Source: Prevotellaceae bacterium UBA5903 (GTDB taxonomy: Bacteria; Bacteroidota; Bacteroidia; Bacteroidales; Bacteroidaceae). From it: DNA of 12,231 bases. Below the pieces are notes generated by a model. It did no database searches, was not told the DNA's origin, and worked only from the letters and a program-made list of their open reading frames with translations. This document shows positions 1 through 7,124 of this stretch, piece by piece. Position 1 is the first letter of the stretch; each line of letters opens with the position of its first letter. The stretch covers positions 1-12,231 of the forward strand of contig DJEH01000008.1 of NCBI GenBank assembly GCA_002431845.1. Reading direction: 5' to 3'. The translations under genes and the position numbers were made by a program.

Positions 1-20
1 AATTTTGAATACCTACTTAA
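1..20 (+). repeat. Interspersed repeat, right-hand half-site at window start
   Basis: The first 20 bases read AATTTTGAATACCTACTTAA, identical to 5169-5188 and the reverse complement of 12212-12231 with one difference (T for C at base 10). It lies 28 bases upstream of the first gene. In the two internal elements this sequence is the right arm of a facing pair, so the left arm may lie just outside the window; that is inference. The bases after it can also form a small five-pair hairpin (ACCTA at 11-15 with TAGGT at 21-25). The TTTG inside the repeat has no TAnnTTTG box at the right distance, so I do not call a promoter here. Confidence 0.8.
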
Positions 21-48
21 TAGGTAAGAAAAATATTAAATTATAGAT

Positions 49-321
49 ATGAACTCAACAGTGAAAAAAGTTTTTGCATTCGATCGCATTAACTTTATAC
101 TATTGGCCATAGGCATGGCAATAGTATTGGTAGGAATGGTTTTGATGTCAGGCTCTGGTTCTAACGAAACAACATTCGACCCCACAATCTTTAGCGCACG
201 CCGCATCAAGGTGGCTCCAGTAGTATGCTTGTTTGGCTATTTGTTTATGATTTATGGTATCATACGCAAGCCACGCGACAAAAAAGAAACTACAACAGAG
301 ACTACTCAACCGGAAAAATAA
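49..321 (+). CDS. DUF3098 family small inner-membrane protein
   Basis: A 90-residue protein with two predicted membrane segments (about residues 14-34 and 55-72), a conserved-looking loop between them (FDPTIFSARRIKVAP, 43-57) and a charged, Thr/Glu-rich tail. This pattern fits the DUF3098 family of Bacteroidota, whose function is unknown. In these bacteria the gene is usually found between the divisome gene ftsX and uppP. Here uppP starts 25 bases downstream, which fits one transcript, while ftsX, if present, would lie upstream of the window. The family assignment comes from memory of the motif and gene order, not from a search. No role should be inferred beyond a possible link to envelope or division functions. 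No promoter is visible in the 48 bases available upstream. Confidence 0.85.
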   Translation: MNSTVKKVFAFDRINFILLAIGMAIVLVGMVLMSGSGSNETTFDPTIFSARRIKVAPVVCLFGYLFMIYGIIRKPRDKKETTTETTQPEK

Positions 322-346
322 AACCTCATAATAATCGATAGCATCT

Positions 347-1174
347 ATGAATACGATACAAGCATTGTTAATGGGTATTTTGCAAGGTCTTACCGAATAT
401 CTACCTGTTAGCAGTAGCGGCCACTTGTCTATTGCCTCCGAATTTTTTGGAGTAGACGGCGAAAGCAACATGATTTTTACCATTTCTGTACACGTTGCCA
501 CTGTGTTGAGCACATTGGTTATTTTGGGTGGCGAGATATGGAAGATAATAAAGGGCTCTTTTGCCCCCTTATCGGCTAACGGCACAGGGCTCAACCGCCT
601 TAACCCCGACCAACGCTATGTACTGAACATCATTGTGTCGATGATACCTATCGGCATTGTGGGTGTGTTCTTTAAGGATAAGGTTGAAGAAATCTTCGGT
701 TCGGGCTTGTTGGTGGTAGGCTGTTGCTTGCTATTAACAGCAGCATTGCTCACCTTTTCATATTATGCACATCCACGCACTCGCGAAAACATTTCATTGC
801 GCGATGCATTTATCATTGGCATTTCACAGGCCATTGCCGTATTGCCTGGACTAAGCCGTTCGGGTAGCACCATTGCTACTGGATTGATGCTTGGCAACAA
901 AAAGTCGAGCATGGCACAATTCTCATTCCTTATGGTTATACCTCCCATCTTGGGCGAAGCATTACTTGATGTACTGAAGGTGATGAAGGGCGAGGACCTT
1001 GGTGGCGAAATTGGCATGGTGCCACTCATCGTGGGCTTTGTGGCTGCATTTGTATCGGGCTGCGTAGCTTGCAAGTGGATGATTAACATTGTGAAGAAAG
1101 GCAAACTTGTTTACTTTGCATACTATTGTGCCATTGTAGGCGTAGGTGTTATTGCATACGAACTTTTGAAGTAA
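347..1174 (+). CDS. uppP: Undecaprenyl-diphosphatase UppP (BacA)
   Basis: This integral membrane enzyme removes a phosphate from undecaprenyl pyrophosphate, regenerating the lipid carrier for peptidoglycan and surface polysaccharides; in the family, extra activity gives bacitracin resistance. The 275-residue length is typical. The first signature is QGLTE at residues 13-17 followed by SSSGH at 22-26. The second, PGLSRSGST at 167-175, contains the catalytic arginine (R171). Several hydrophobic spans cover most of the rest, as expected for a polytopic protein. It lies between the DUF3098 gene (25 bases upstream) and truB (10 bases downstream), so all three are probably cotranscribed. The ATG chosen gives the usual family N-terminus. 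Nothing looks truncated or unusual. Confidence 0.97.
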   Translation: MNTIQALLMGILQGLTEYLPVSSSGHLSIASEFFGVDGESNMIFTISVHVATVLSTLVILGGEIWKIIKGSFAPLSANGTGLNRLNPDQRYVLNIIVSMIPIGIVGVFFKDKVEEIFGSGLLVVGCCLLLTAALLTFSYYAHPRTRENISLRDAFIIGISQAIAVLPGLSRSGSTIATGLMLGNKKSSMAQFSFLMVIPPILGEALLDVLKVMKGEDLGGEIGMVPLIVGFVAAFVSGCVACKWMINIVKKGKLVYFAYYCAIVGVGVIAYELLK

Positions 1175-1184
1175 TTCACCATCT

Positions 1185-2024
1185 ATGGCAAAACAACCTA
1201 TAAAGGCAACCTACATACTGCCCGATGATGAACTACCCAATTTTTCGTCTACTCCAACCGAAAACTATCAAGGCATTGATGCGCTGAAGGCTTTTATAGC
1301 CAACCCTCATGAAGTGAAGCGCGACGGCAATCCGTTGCAAGGAGGCTTTATCCCTTGCATAATGGCATTTGATAAACCACTGCACATGACCTCGTTTCAG
1401 CTTGTGGCACGTGTGCGTTGGGTGCTGACGCGTGCATTGGGCGTTAAAAAAGTAAAGATAGGACATGCAGGCACGCTCGACCCCTTGGCAACGGGGGTGA
1501 TGATAGTGTGTACGGGTAGTGCCACTAAACTGATAGAAAAAATGCAGAGCGGCGTGAAGGAATACATTGCCACACTGCAACTTGGGGCTACCACTCCCAG
1601 CTTCGACTTGGAACATCCCATAGACAAAACCTATCCAACGGCGCATATCACAGAAGAAAAAATACGCGAGGTGCTCCAATCATTTCAGGGCGAAATTATG
1701 CAGGTACCCCCTGTTTTTTCAGCATGTAAGGTGGAGGGCAAGCGTGCTTACGACCTTGCTCGAAAGGGACAAGAGGTGGAACTAAAAGCCAAGCCGCTAC
1801 GTATCGACGAGATTGAACTTACGTCGTGCCGTCTTGATAAAAACGAGATAACTATACGCGTGGTATGCTCAAAGGGCACCTATATCCGCGCTTTGGCACG
1901 CGATATTGGCGAAGCTTTGCAAAGTGGAGCACACCTCACAGCACTGCGACGCACGCGAGTGGGCGACTTTACACTCAATCGCTGTTTTAATATAGAAGCA
2001 TTTCAAAAAAACATATTAGGGTAA
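1185..2024 (+). CDS. truB: tRNA pseudouridine(55) synthase TruB, N-terminally extended
   Basis: TruB converts uridine 55 in the T loop of tRNAs to pseudouridine. The catalytic block GHAGTLDPLATG is at residues 93-104, with the nucleophile aspartate at D99. The later family motif SKGTYIRALARDIGE is also intact, so the enzyme should be active. The 279 residues are longer than the roughly 230-250 I would expect for a Bacteroidota TruB. The extra part is an N-terminal stretch of about 54 residues before the usual first strand (FIPCIMAFDKP, 55-65). The internal ATG at residue 60 would cut into that strand, and the upstream ATG sits only 10 bases after uppP, so I prefer the long form. The extension has no recognised domain. 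Likely cotranscribed with uppP. Confidence 0.96.
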   Translation: MAKQPIKATYILPDDELPNFSSTPTENYQGIDALKAFIANPHEVKRDGNPLQGGFIPCIMAFDKPLHMTSFQLVARVRWVLTRALGVKKVKIGHAGTLDPLATGVMIVCTGSATKLIEKMQSGVKEYIATLQLGATTPSFDLEHPIDKTYPTAHITEEKIREVLQSFQGEIMQVPPVFSACKVEGKRAYDLARKGQEVELKAKPLRIDEIELTSCRLDKNEITIRVVCSKGTYIRALARDIGEALQSGAHLTALRRTRVGDFTLNRCFNIEAFQKNILG

Positions 2025-2142
2025 GAGATTATTGTTTGAAAGGCATACTTTAATAGTTATTTGCACACAACATTAGTTTATGCAACGAAGCGCACAAAGA
2101 TGCTCTTAGTATAAAATCTCTTTCTGCTTAAAACATTCATAC
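2025..2142. other. truB-queA intergenic gap, no clear signal
   Basis: These 118 bases are AT-rich. I see no terminator, no repeat copy and no exact TTTG/TAnnTTTG promoter pair. A TTTG at 2035-2038 has no matching downstream box. Whether queA is read from the upstream promoter or from its own is open. Confidence 0.5.
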
Positions 2143-3195
2143 ATGAAACTCTCTCAATTCAAGTTTAAACTCCCAGAGGAAAAGATTGCTAAATATCCAG
2201 CCCCTCACCGTGACGAATGCCGTATGATGGTGTTACATCGCAAGACTGGCGATATTGAGCACCTTATGTTTAAAGACATACTCACTTTCTTCAACGAAAA
2301 AGATGTGTTTGTCTTTAACGATACAAAGGTTTTTCCTGCCCGTCTTTATGGTAATAAGGAGAAGACAGGTGCACGCATAGAAGTGTTCCTTTTGCGTGAA
2401 CTAAACCAAGAGTTACGCTTGTGGGATGTATTGGTTGACCCTGCGCGTAAAATACGTATTGGCAACAAGCTCTATTTTGGCGAAGACAATTCTATCGTAG
2501 CTGAAGTAATAGATAATACTACCAGTCGCGGACGTACCCTCCGCTTTTTGTATGATGGCGACCACGACGAATTTAAGCGTTCGCTCTATGCACTTGGTGA
2601 GGCGCCCATACCACGTTTTATAGGACGTGAGAGCGAACCCGAAGACTTAGAGCGCTTTCAGTGTATCTTTGCCAAAAACGAAGGGGCTGTTACTGCACCT
2701 ACGGCGGGCTTGCACTTCTCGCGCGAGATGATGAAACGTATGGAGATTAAAGGTATCGACCCTGCTTACATCACATTACACTGCGGACTTGGTAACTTTC
2801 GTAACACCGATGTGGAAGACCTCACCAAGCACAAAATGGACTCAGAGCAGATGTTTGTGAATGCAGAATGTTGCAACATTGTAAACAAAGCTAAAGACGA
2901 AGGCCGTAAAGTGTTGGCTGTAGGCACCACCGTGCAGAGAGCTCTTGAGGCATCGTGCAGCACAGACAACCGCATCAAGGAGTTTGAAGGATGGACTAAC
3001 AAGTTTATTTTCCCTCCTTACGAGTTCCACGTAGCCGACGCTATGCTCTCTAATTTCCATCTGCCTTATTCAACATTGTTGATGCTTACAGCAGCATTTG
3101 GAGGCTACGAGTACACCATGCACGCCTACGATGAGGCTATTAAGCACGATTACCACTTTGGTCCGTTTGGCGATGCAATGCTTATTGTAGACTAA
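2143..3195 (+). CDS. queA: S-adenosylmethionine:tRNA ribosyltransferase-isomerase QueA
   Basis: QueA transfers and isomerises the ribosyl part of S-adenosylmethionine onto 7-aminomethyl-7-deazaguanine in tRNA, forming epoxyqueuosine in the queuosine pathway. The 350-residue length is normal. Family motifs in order are VFNDTKVFPARL (57-68), the hallmark TAPTAGLHFS (184-193), HCGLGNFRNTDVEDLTKHKM (213-232) and, near the end, LPYSTLLMLTAAFGG. The start ATG gives the usual MKLSQFKFKLP opening. It follows truB by 118 bases on the same strand, an order commonly seen in Bacteroidota. A strong hairpin terminator lies 60 bases after the stop, so queA is the last gene of this unit. No preQ1 riboswitch was recognised upstream. 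Confidence 0.97.
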   Translation: MKLSQFKFKLPEEKIAKYPAPHRDECRMMVLHRKTGDIEHLMFKDILTFFNEKDVFVFNDTKVFPARLYGNKEKTGARIEVFLLRELNQELRLWDVLVDPARKIRIGNKLYFGEDNSIVAEVIDNTTSRGRTLRFLYDGDHDEFKRSLYALGEAPIPRFIGRESEPEDLERFQCIFAKNEGAVTAPTAGLHFSREMMKRMEIKGIDPAYITLHCGLGNFRNTDVEDLTKHKMDSEQMFVNAECCNIVNKAKDEGRKVLAVGTTVQRALEASCSTDNRIKEFEGWTNKFIFPPYEFHVADAMLSNFHLPYSTLLMLTAAFGGYEYTMHAYDEAIKHDYHFGPFGDAMLIVD

Positions 3196-3254
3196 ATATA
3201 ATTATAAATGTTTGTAGCATATAAGTGTTAAGGCATTAGTAGTTATATACCTAT

Positions 3255-3310
3255 AAAGACTTCTTTTATGATGTTGCTTATATCAGAAAAGAAGTCTTTT
3301 ATGTTTTTTT
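3255..3310 (+). terminator. Intrinsic terminator after queA
   Basis: A 13-base arm, AAAGACTTCTTTT (3255-3267), pairs perfectly with AAAAGAAGTCTTT (3287-3299) around a 19-base loop. It is followed by a T-rich tract to 3310 with seven consecutive T. This is a textbook rho-independent structure closing the DUF3098-uppP-truB-queA unit and isolating it from the CotH gene. Confidence 0.9.
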
Positions 3311-3395
3311 AATAAAATTTTATTTGACGTTGAAGTTGTTTGCGGGTCTAATATATTGAATACTTGCTTTGCATAATTTATATACATCAGACAAA

Positions 3396-5132
3396 ATGAA
3401 AAGGAAAAAATTTAAGTATGCAATACTATTGCTATTATTGTTTTTTACAAGTAATGGTTTGGGGTTCTCTCAAAAGCTGAATATACTTGTAAATGGGCAG
3501 CAAGCCTTGCTTGATAGCACAACTAACACTTTCTATGCTACGGTGCAGCGCGAAGGCCAAGATTCTGTCAGAGCACAAATACAAGTGTTGAAAGACAACG
3601 TAGCGTATGGTGATGGCTATTGGGTAGATGGTTGCTTTTATGCCGATGGTAGTACAATAAAGGCGGATGCATCAATTATTTCTCATGTTGTTGTGCCAGA
3701 AGTGAATGAAAATTGTACTGCTGATACATGTCGTTTGGTGCTCACTTATTTGCCTCTTGTAGTTATAGACTATGCTGCAAACCAAAAGTTAGAGAAAGAC
3801 CACGATACGCCAGCAAATATAACAATCTATGATACGCAAGATTGGACGGAAGGTAATGTATTTACATCGCCTATAATGATAAGTCTGCGTGGTGCAACCG
3901 CATCTATGATGGCTAAGAAAAGCTATTCTGTTGCGTTAATAGACGATAAGGGAGATGAGAACGAAAAGAAACTCTTTAATATACGAAAGACTGATAAATG
4001 GATAATGGATGCTGCGGCAATCGATTATTCGCGTATGCGCAACCGTGTAGCTTTTGATGTATGGAACGATATATCGAGTTTGCGCGATGAGGATATGAAA
4101 CGCAATGGTACGCAAGGGCAATATTGTGAACTCATGATAAATGGCAGATACTGTGGTTTATATTGCTTTAGTGATAAAATAAATCGCTCATTATTAGGGC
4201 TTAAAAAAACAAAAGCCGATGACCCCCAAAAGGCTATTCATGGCTTGTTGTATAAATGTACTGGCGCATCTTATAACAACCATCTCTTGACTAAGAATGA
4301 GCCAGAATTGCCAATGAATTCCGAAATTTGGGGCGACTTCGAAATGAAATATCCCGATAATTATTTCTGCAACGAAACATGGGGACCTTTGGCTAATGTT
4401 ATAGAGCAAACCAATGTCCTCTCGGCCAGCGAAGACTCTGTAGAGACACTTATGAAATGTTTTTATGCAGAAAACTTTTACGAATATGCTGTTTTTGCAA
4501 TGTCGTTTATGCTTACAGATAACGTCATGCACAACACTTATCTGTCGATTTATGACTATGAGAATGACCCACGTATATGGATTACACCTTGGGACTTGGA
4601 CGGCAGCTTGGGGCGTGATGGAGCTGCTTTAAAGTTGGACAGAGTTGCACAAGCTTGGATGGTTTATCAAAACTGCCACCCTTTCCGCTATTACTATGAT
4701 AACTGTGTGGAGCCATTTATGAGTAATTATCAAGAAACGTGGAATAGGCTGAGTATAGGTTCTTTATCAGTAGCGCATGTGTCGAGTGTTATTGACCATT
4801 ATACTCAATTATTTGACAAAAGTGGCGCATGGAAGAGAGAGAGAGAGCGTTGGGATGGCATGCAAAATGTATGGTACGAAGGTGTTCCTATCAATCTTGC
4901 CCCTACTGCAGCAGAAGAGGCACAATATATGAAAAGTTGGTACAAAAAAAACTTTTTGAACATACAATCAACCATTACATCAAGTGTACCAACTATAGTA
5001 GATAATGCAAATAACAATGCTAAATTCTCAGTCTATACTTTAGATGGCAGAAAGGTTAACGCTCGTGTGATTAAGAATTTACCTACAGGTATTTACCTTA
5101 TAAACGGGCAGAAAATATTGATTCTAAAATAA
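3396..5132 (+). CDS. Secreted CotH kinase-domain protein, probable type IX cargo
   Basis: I place the start at the ATG at 3396, not at the in-frame TTG at 3369, because the protein then opens with a good signal peptide (MKRKKFKYAI, a leucine run, then a cut near GFSQ). The 578-residue product has a short beta-rich N-terminal part and then a CotH domain. Visible CotH features are RGATAS near 165, KTDKW-DAAAIDYSRMRNR near 198-216, GRYCGLY near 250-256 and TPWDLDGSLGRD near 397-408. CotH family members are atypical kinases that phosphorylate proteins, first studied in spore coats; the substrate here is unknown. The last 37 residues (VYTLDGRKV ... GIYLINGQKILILK) resemble a short type IX secretion sorting tail, suggesting surface display or release. 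The gene stands alone after the queA terminator. No consensus promoter was found in the 3311-3395 leader. Confidence 0.85.
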   Translation: MKRKKFKYAILLLLLFFTSNGLGFSQKLNILVNGQQALLDSTTNTFYATVQREGQDSVRAQIQVLKDNVAYGDGYWVDGCFYADGSTIKADASIISHVVVPEVNENCTADTCRLVLTYLPLVVIDYAANQKLEKDHDTPANITIYDTQDWTEGNVFTSPIMISLRGATASMMAKKSYSVALIDDKGDENEKKLFNIRKTDKWIMDAAAIDYSRMRNRVAFDVWNDISSLRDEDMKRNGTQGQYCELMINGRYCGLYCFSDKINRSLLGLKKTKADDPQKAIHGLLYKCTGASYNNHLLTKNEPELPMNSEIWGDFEMKYPDNYFCNETWGPLANVIEQTNVLSASEDSVETLMKCFYAENFYEYAVFAMSFMLTDNVMHNTYLSIYDYENDPRIWITPWDLDGSLGRDGAALKLDRVAQAWMVYQNCHPFRYYYDNCVEPFMSNYQETWNRLSIGSLSVAHVSSVIDHYTQLFDKSGAWKRERERWDGMQNVWYEGVPINLAPTAAEEAQYMKSWYKKNFLNIQSTITSSVPTIVDNANNNAKFSVYTLDGRKVNARVIKNLPTGIYLINGQKILILK

Positions 5133-5138
5133 GTTCTT

Positions 5139-5188
5139 TTAAGTAGATATTTAAAATTCATATCAATTAATTTTGAATACCTACTTAA
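5139..5188. repeat. Facing repeat pair able to form a 20-pair hairpin
   Basis: TTAAGTAGATATTTAAAATT (5139-5158) faces AATTTTGAATACCTACTTAA (5169-5188) across a 10-base loop. Of 20 positions, 18 are Watson-Crick pairs, one is a T-G pair and one is an A-C mismatch. The right arm is identical to bases 1-20 of the window. It begins seven bases after the CotH stop. There is no T tract after it, so it is not a normal intrinsic terminator. This is one member of the window's interspersed repeat family. Confidence 0.85.
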
Positions 5189-5211
5189 GGAATACCTACT
5201 TTAAAGGAATA
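5175..5211 (+). repeat. Short tandem reiteration of the repeat core
   Basis: The core GAATACCTACTTAAG (5175-5189) is followed at once by GAATACCTACTTTAAAG (5190-5206) and then GAATA (5207-5211), about 2.3 units. It overlaps the right arm of the 5139-5188 pair and suggests local slippage or duplication at this copy only. Confidence 0.75.
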
Positions 5212-5264
5212 GAAAATAAAAATAGGAGGTAAACACATTTGTATTTTGTGTTTATCTCCTATTT
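5203..5264 (-). terminator. Hairpin terminator between convergent genes
   Basis: An 18-base arm (5220-5237, AAATAGGAGGTAAACACA) pairs with 5247-5264 (TGTGTTTATCTCCTATTT) around a nine-base loop, with one imperfect position. Read on the reverse strand, the stem is followed by a T-rich stretch (complement of 5206-5222). It therefore best serves the DUF4114 lipoprotein gene, whose stop is about 50 bases away. It may also stop CotH transcripts from the other side, although the forward side lacks a T tract. Confidence 0.8.
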
Positions 5265-5313
5265 GGGTTACTACCAAAATCAAGCGGAAAAACAACCACC
5301 CATTCTTCGGAAG

Positions 5314-6867
5314 TTACTTACGCTTCCATACATATAGGTATGAGGTAGAACCATAAATGGGTTCTTCGCCAGTGTTGTCGCCAAAGAGCGAAGGATTGGC
5401 TGGCTTAACAGAACAATCATTGGGCACGATGCTACCATTTACTACGCCAAAGGCATTCAGATAGAACTTGGGCGTGTTGGTGAAAGAAATTGTGGTCTTG
5501 TTCAGCAATGCTTGAAGTTCTTCGCGTGTTACTTTCACTTTGTTACCATCTTTGTCAAGACGTTCGGTTGCAAAGTAATTGTTTATCTCAAAGGTCAAAC
5601 CATCCTCGTAAGTGCTACGCAAGTACTTCAGCACGTTAGCATTAATGCCGTTGGTTGTAATGGTGATGCCCTCCTTTGAGTAAGTAGTAGTGAGCGACAC
5701 AATGTTGCCATTGATATTCATGTTTACAGTCTCTGCAGTGTTGTAAACTTGTGCAATGTCGTGCTTCTGAACAATGAGCATATCGTCTACAGGACAATAA
5801 TAATCAGCAGGAGTAGGGATGAATACTGTTACATCGGTAGTGTCGCGTACGTGTATCGAAAGCTTTGTATCGTTTGATTCGTACTGACGATCGTTTATAG
5901 AGAAATTAACCTCTACTGACCCATTGCTACCTACAACAGAAGGCGCAGGATCGGGCGTTGGGTCGGGAGTTGGCGCTGGGGTAGGAACAACTTCGGGCTT
6001 TTTATCTTCTTCCTTAGGATTGTCCTTTACGGGCAGGGCGGGATCAACCATGAATACGATGTCGTTTAAGTCGAACTTAGTATTGTGATGTTCCCAATCC
6101 TCAAAACCAAAGAAGGTGCGTCCACCATAGTTGAACGAAGCAGAGTGCACACCTTTACCATGGCATTCGTTGTCTTCCCAAAGAGCATAGTGAGCTTCGT
6201 GAGAGCATGAAGCTGCGTTTTCGCTTACGTTAGAGTAGAATGTTTCAGCAATGTTGCCCACAAAATCACCATATCGGTCTGTACTATTAAAAGGATATTT
6301 TGTACTGAGGTAGAAACCAAACTTGTAGCCTTTGGCAATAGTGATTTTAATGCCTTGTTGGTTCTTGTAATATCCCCAAGGGCATTTCCCCTCATTATCA
6401 AAGATGTTTTCTTCATACATGTTGCCATGCTCATCATAGTAATATATGCCTACAATATCATGGCTTCCTGTTTGTGAGTAAGCAGGATATACAGTGAAGG
6501 GCTTACCATCTGATACATAAAGGTAGTTGGTTGTCCAATCGCTAACACCTGGCTTGTTGGGGGTTGTGTTAAGATTGTCTTGCTCTTCAGGAAGAACCTC
6601 AACAAACACTTTAGCAAATGATTCGAGCACATCGTTGGCAAGAGGCTTGGTGCCCGATATCGTAACAATAGGCTCTTGCGAATATGCAACGGGGACACCA
6701 TTGGAATAAGCTGCGACTTGAGCTGCACGCTTTGGGGCGTAGCTTATAGACATAGGTGATAAATTGCCGTTGTTATTTCCGCCTTCAGAAGACGGGCTAA
6801 TGCTATCAGAGCATGAAGTAAGTGCCAAAGCAAAGGCTGCAGTGGCAAGCATTTTGATAGTATTCAT
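5314..6867 (-). CDS. DUF4114-type (LruC-like) lipoprotein
   Basis: A 517-residue predicted lipoprotein. The signal peptide MNTIKMLATAAFALALTSC ends at C19, a good lipobox; the residues after it (SDSISPSSEGG) are Ser-rich and then Asn/Gly-rich. A DUF4114-like region covers about 180-275, with KFGFYLS at 182-188, FFGFEDWEHH near 252-261 and DLNDIVFMVD at 266-275; the acidic DLND block resembles a calcium-binding site, which is inference. A proline-threonine-aspartate linker with PTP/PDP repeats (about 295-309) joins it to a beta-rich C-terminal domain I do not recognise. Such proteins in Bacteroidales are often annotated LruC-domain and their function is not known. It is transcribed alone, convergent with the CotH gene and divergent from gltX. 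Outer-membrane or surface location is likely. Confidence 0.8.
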   Translation of the reverse strand: MNTIKMLATAAFALALTSCSDSISPSSEGGNNNGNLSPMSISYAPKRAAQVAAYSNGVPVAYSQEPIVTISGTKPLANDVLESFAKVFVEVLPEEQDNLNTTPNKPGVSDWTTNYLYVSDGKPFTVYPAYSQTGSHDIVGIYYYDEHGNMYEENIFDNEGKCPWGYYKNQQGIKITIAKGYKFGFYLSTKYPFNSTDRYGDFVGNIAETFYSNVSENAASCSHEAHYALWEDNECHGKGVHSASFNYGGRTFFGFEDWEHHNTKFDLNDIVFMVDPALPVKDNPKEEDKKPEVVPTPAPTPDPTPDPAPSVVGSNGSVEVNFSINDRQYESNDTKLSIHVRDTTDVTVFIPTPADYYCPVDDMLIVQKHDIAQVYNTAETVNMNINGNIVSLTTTYSKEGITITTNGINANVLKYLRSTYEDGLTFEINNYFATERLDKDGNKVKVTREELQALLNKTTISFTNTPKFYLNAFGVVNGSIVPNDCSVKPANPSLFGDNTGEEPIYGSTSYLYVWKRK

Positions 6868-6916
6868 GACAATTTTAGGTAAATAAAAAGGATTTATAAT
6901 TATTACTCTTATTTAT

Positions 6917-6959
6917 GGGGCTGCAAAGATACAAAAAAGGATTTTTATTGAATATCAAA
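6917..6959 (-). promoter_or_regulatory. Candidate promoter of the lipoprotein gene
   Basis: On the reverse strand, TATCTTTG (complement of 6924-6931) matches the Bacteroidales -7 box TAnnTTTG exactly, about 57 bases before the start codon. A TTTG (complement of 6956-6959) lies 24 bases further upstream, a few bases more than the usual 19-21, so the -33 assignment is weak. Confidence 0.5.
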
Positions 6960-7062
6960 CGCTATTAATTTTATGCTTGATTTGTTTTTTTATCAGAAAA
7001 GTAAGAGGAATAGTTAAGTACAACGGAATAGCGTGTTGCATATCTTAACAAACAAGGCTTAT

Positions 7063-7093
7063 TTTGCTATTTAGCTAAAAAACACTACTTTTG
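7063..7093 (+). promoter_or_regulatory. Bacteroidales-type promoter of gltX
   Basis: TTTG at 7063-7066 and TACTTTTG at 7086-7093 are separated by exactly 19 bases, matching the TTTG / TAnnTTTG consensus for the main Bacteroidales sigma factor. The -7 box ends 31 bases before the gltX ATG, giving a short leader of roughly 25 bases. This makes gltX its own transcription unit start. Confidence 0.8.
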
Positions 7094-7124
7094 TATCATA
7101 AATAATCATAACATTACATACACT

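Noticed and set aside
4..7. The TTTG in the repeat acting as a -33 promoter box for the downstream genes
   Set aside because: No TAnnTTTG box is found 19-21 bases downstream of the copies at 1-20 or 8765-8783.
2023..2122. An inverted repeat (AAGAGATT and AATCTCTT) flanking the truB-queA gap
   Set aside because: Only eight pairs with an 84-base gap; no supporting context and likely chance.
3356..3369. A further degenerate repeat copy (TTGAATACTTGCTT) before the CotH gene
   Set aside because: It matches only about 12 bases with two changes and has no facing arm, so in AT-rich DNA it may be chance.
3369..3395. An upstream TTG start for the CotH protein
   Set aside because: It would put nine polar residues before a well formed signal peptide; the ATG at 3396 gives the expected basic, hydrophobic start.
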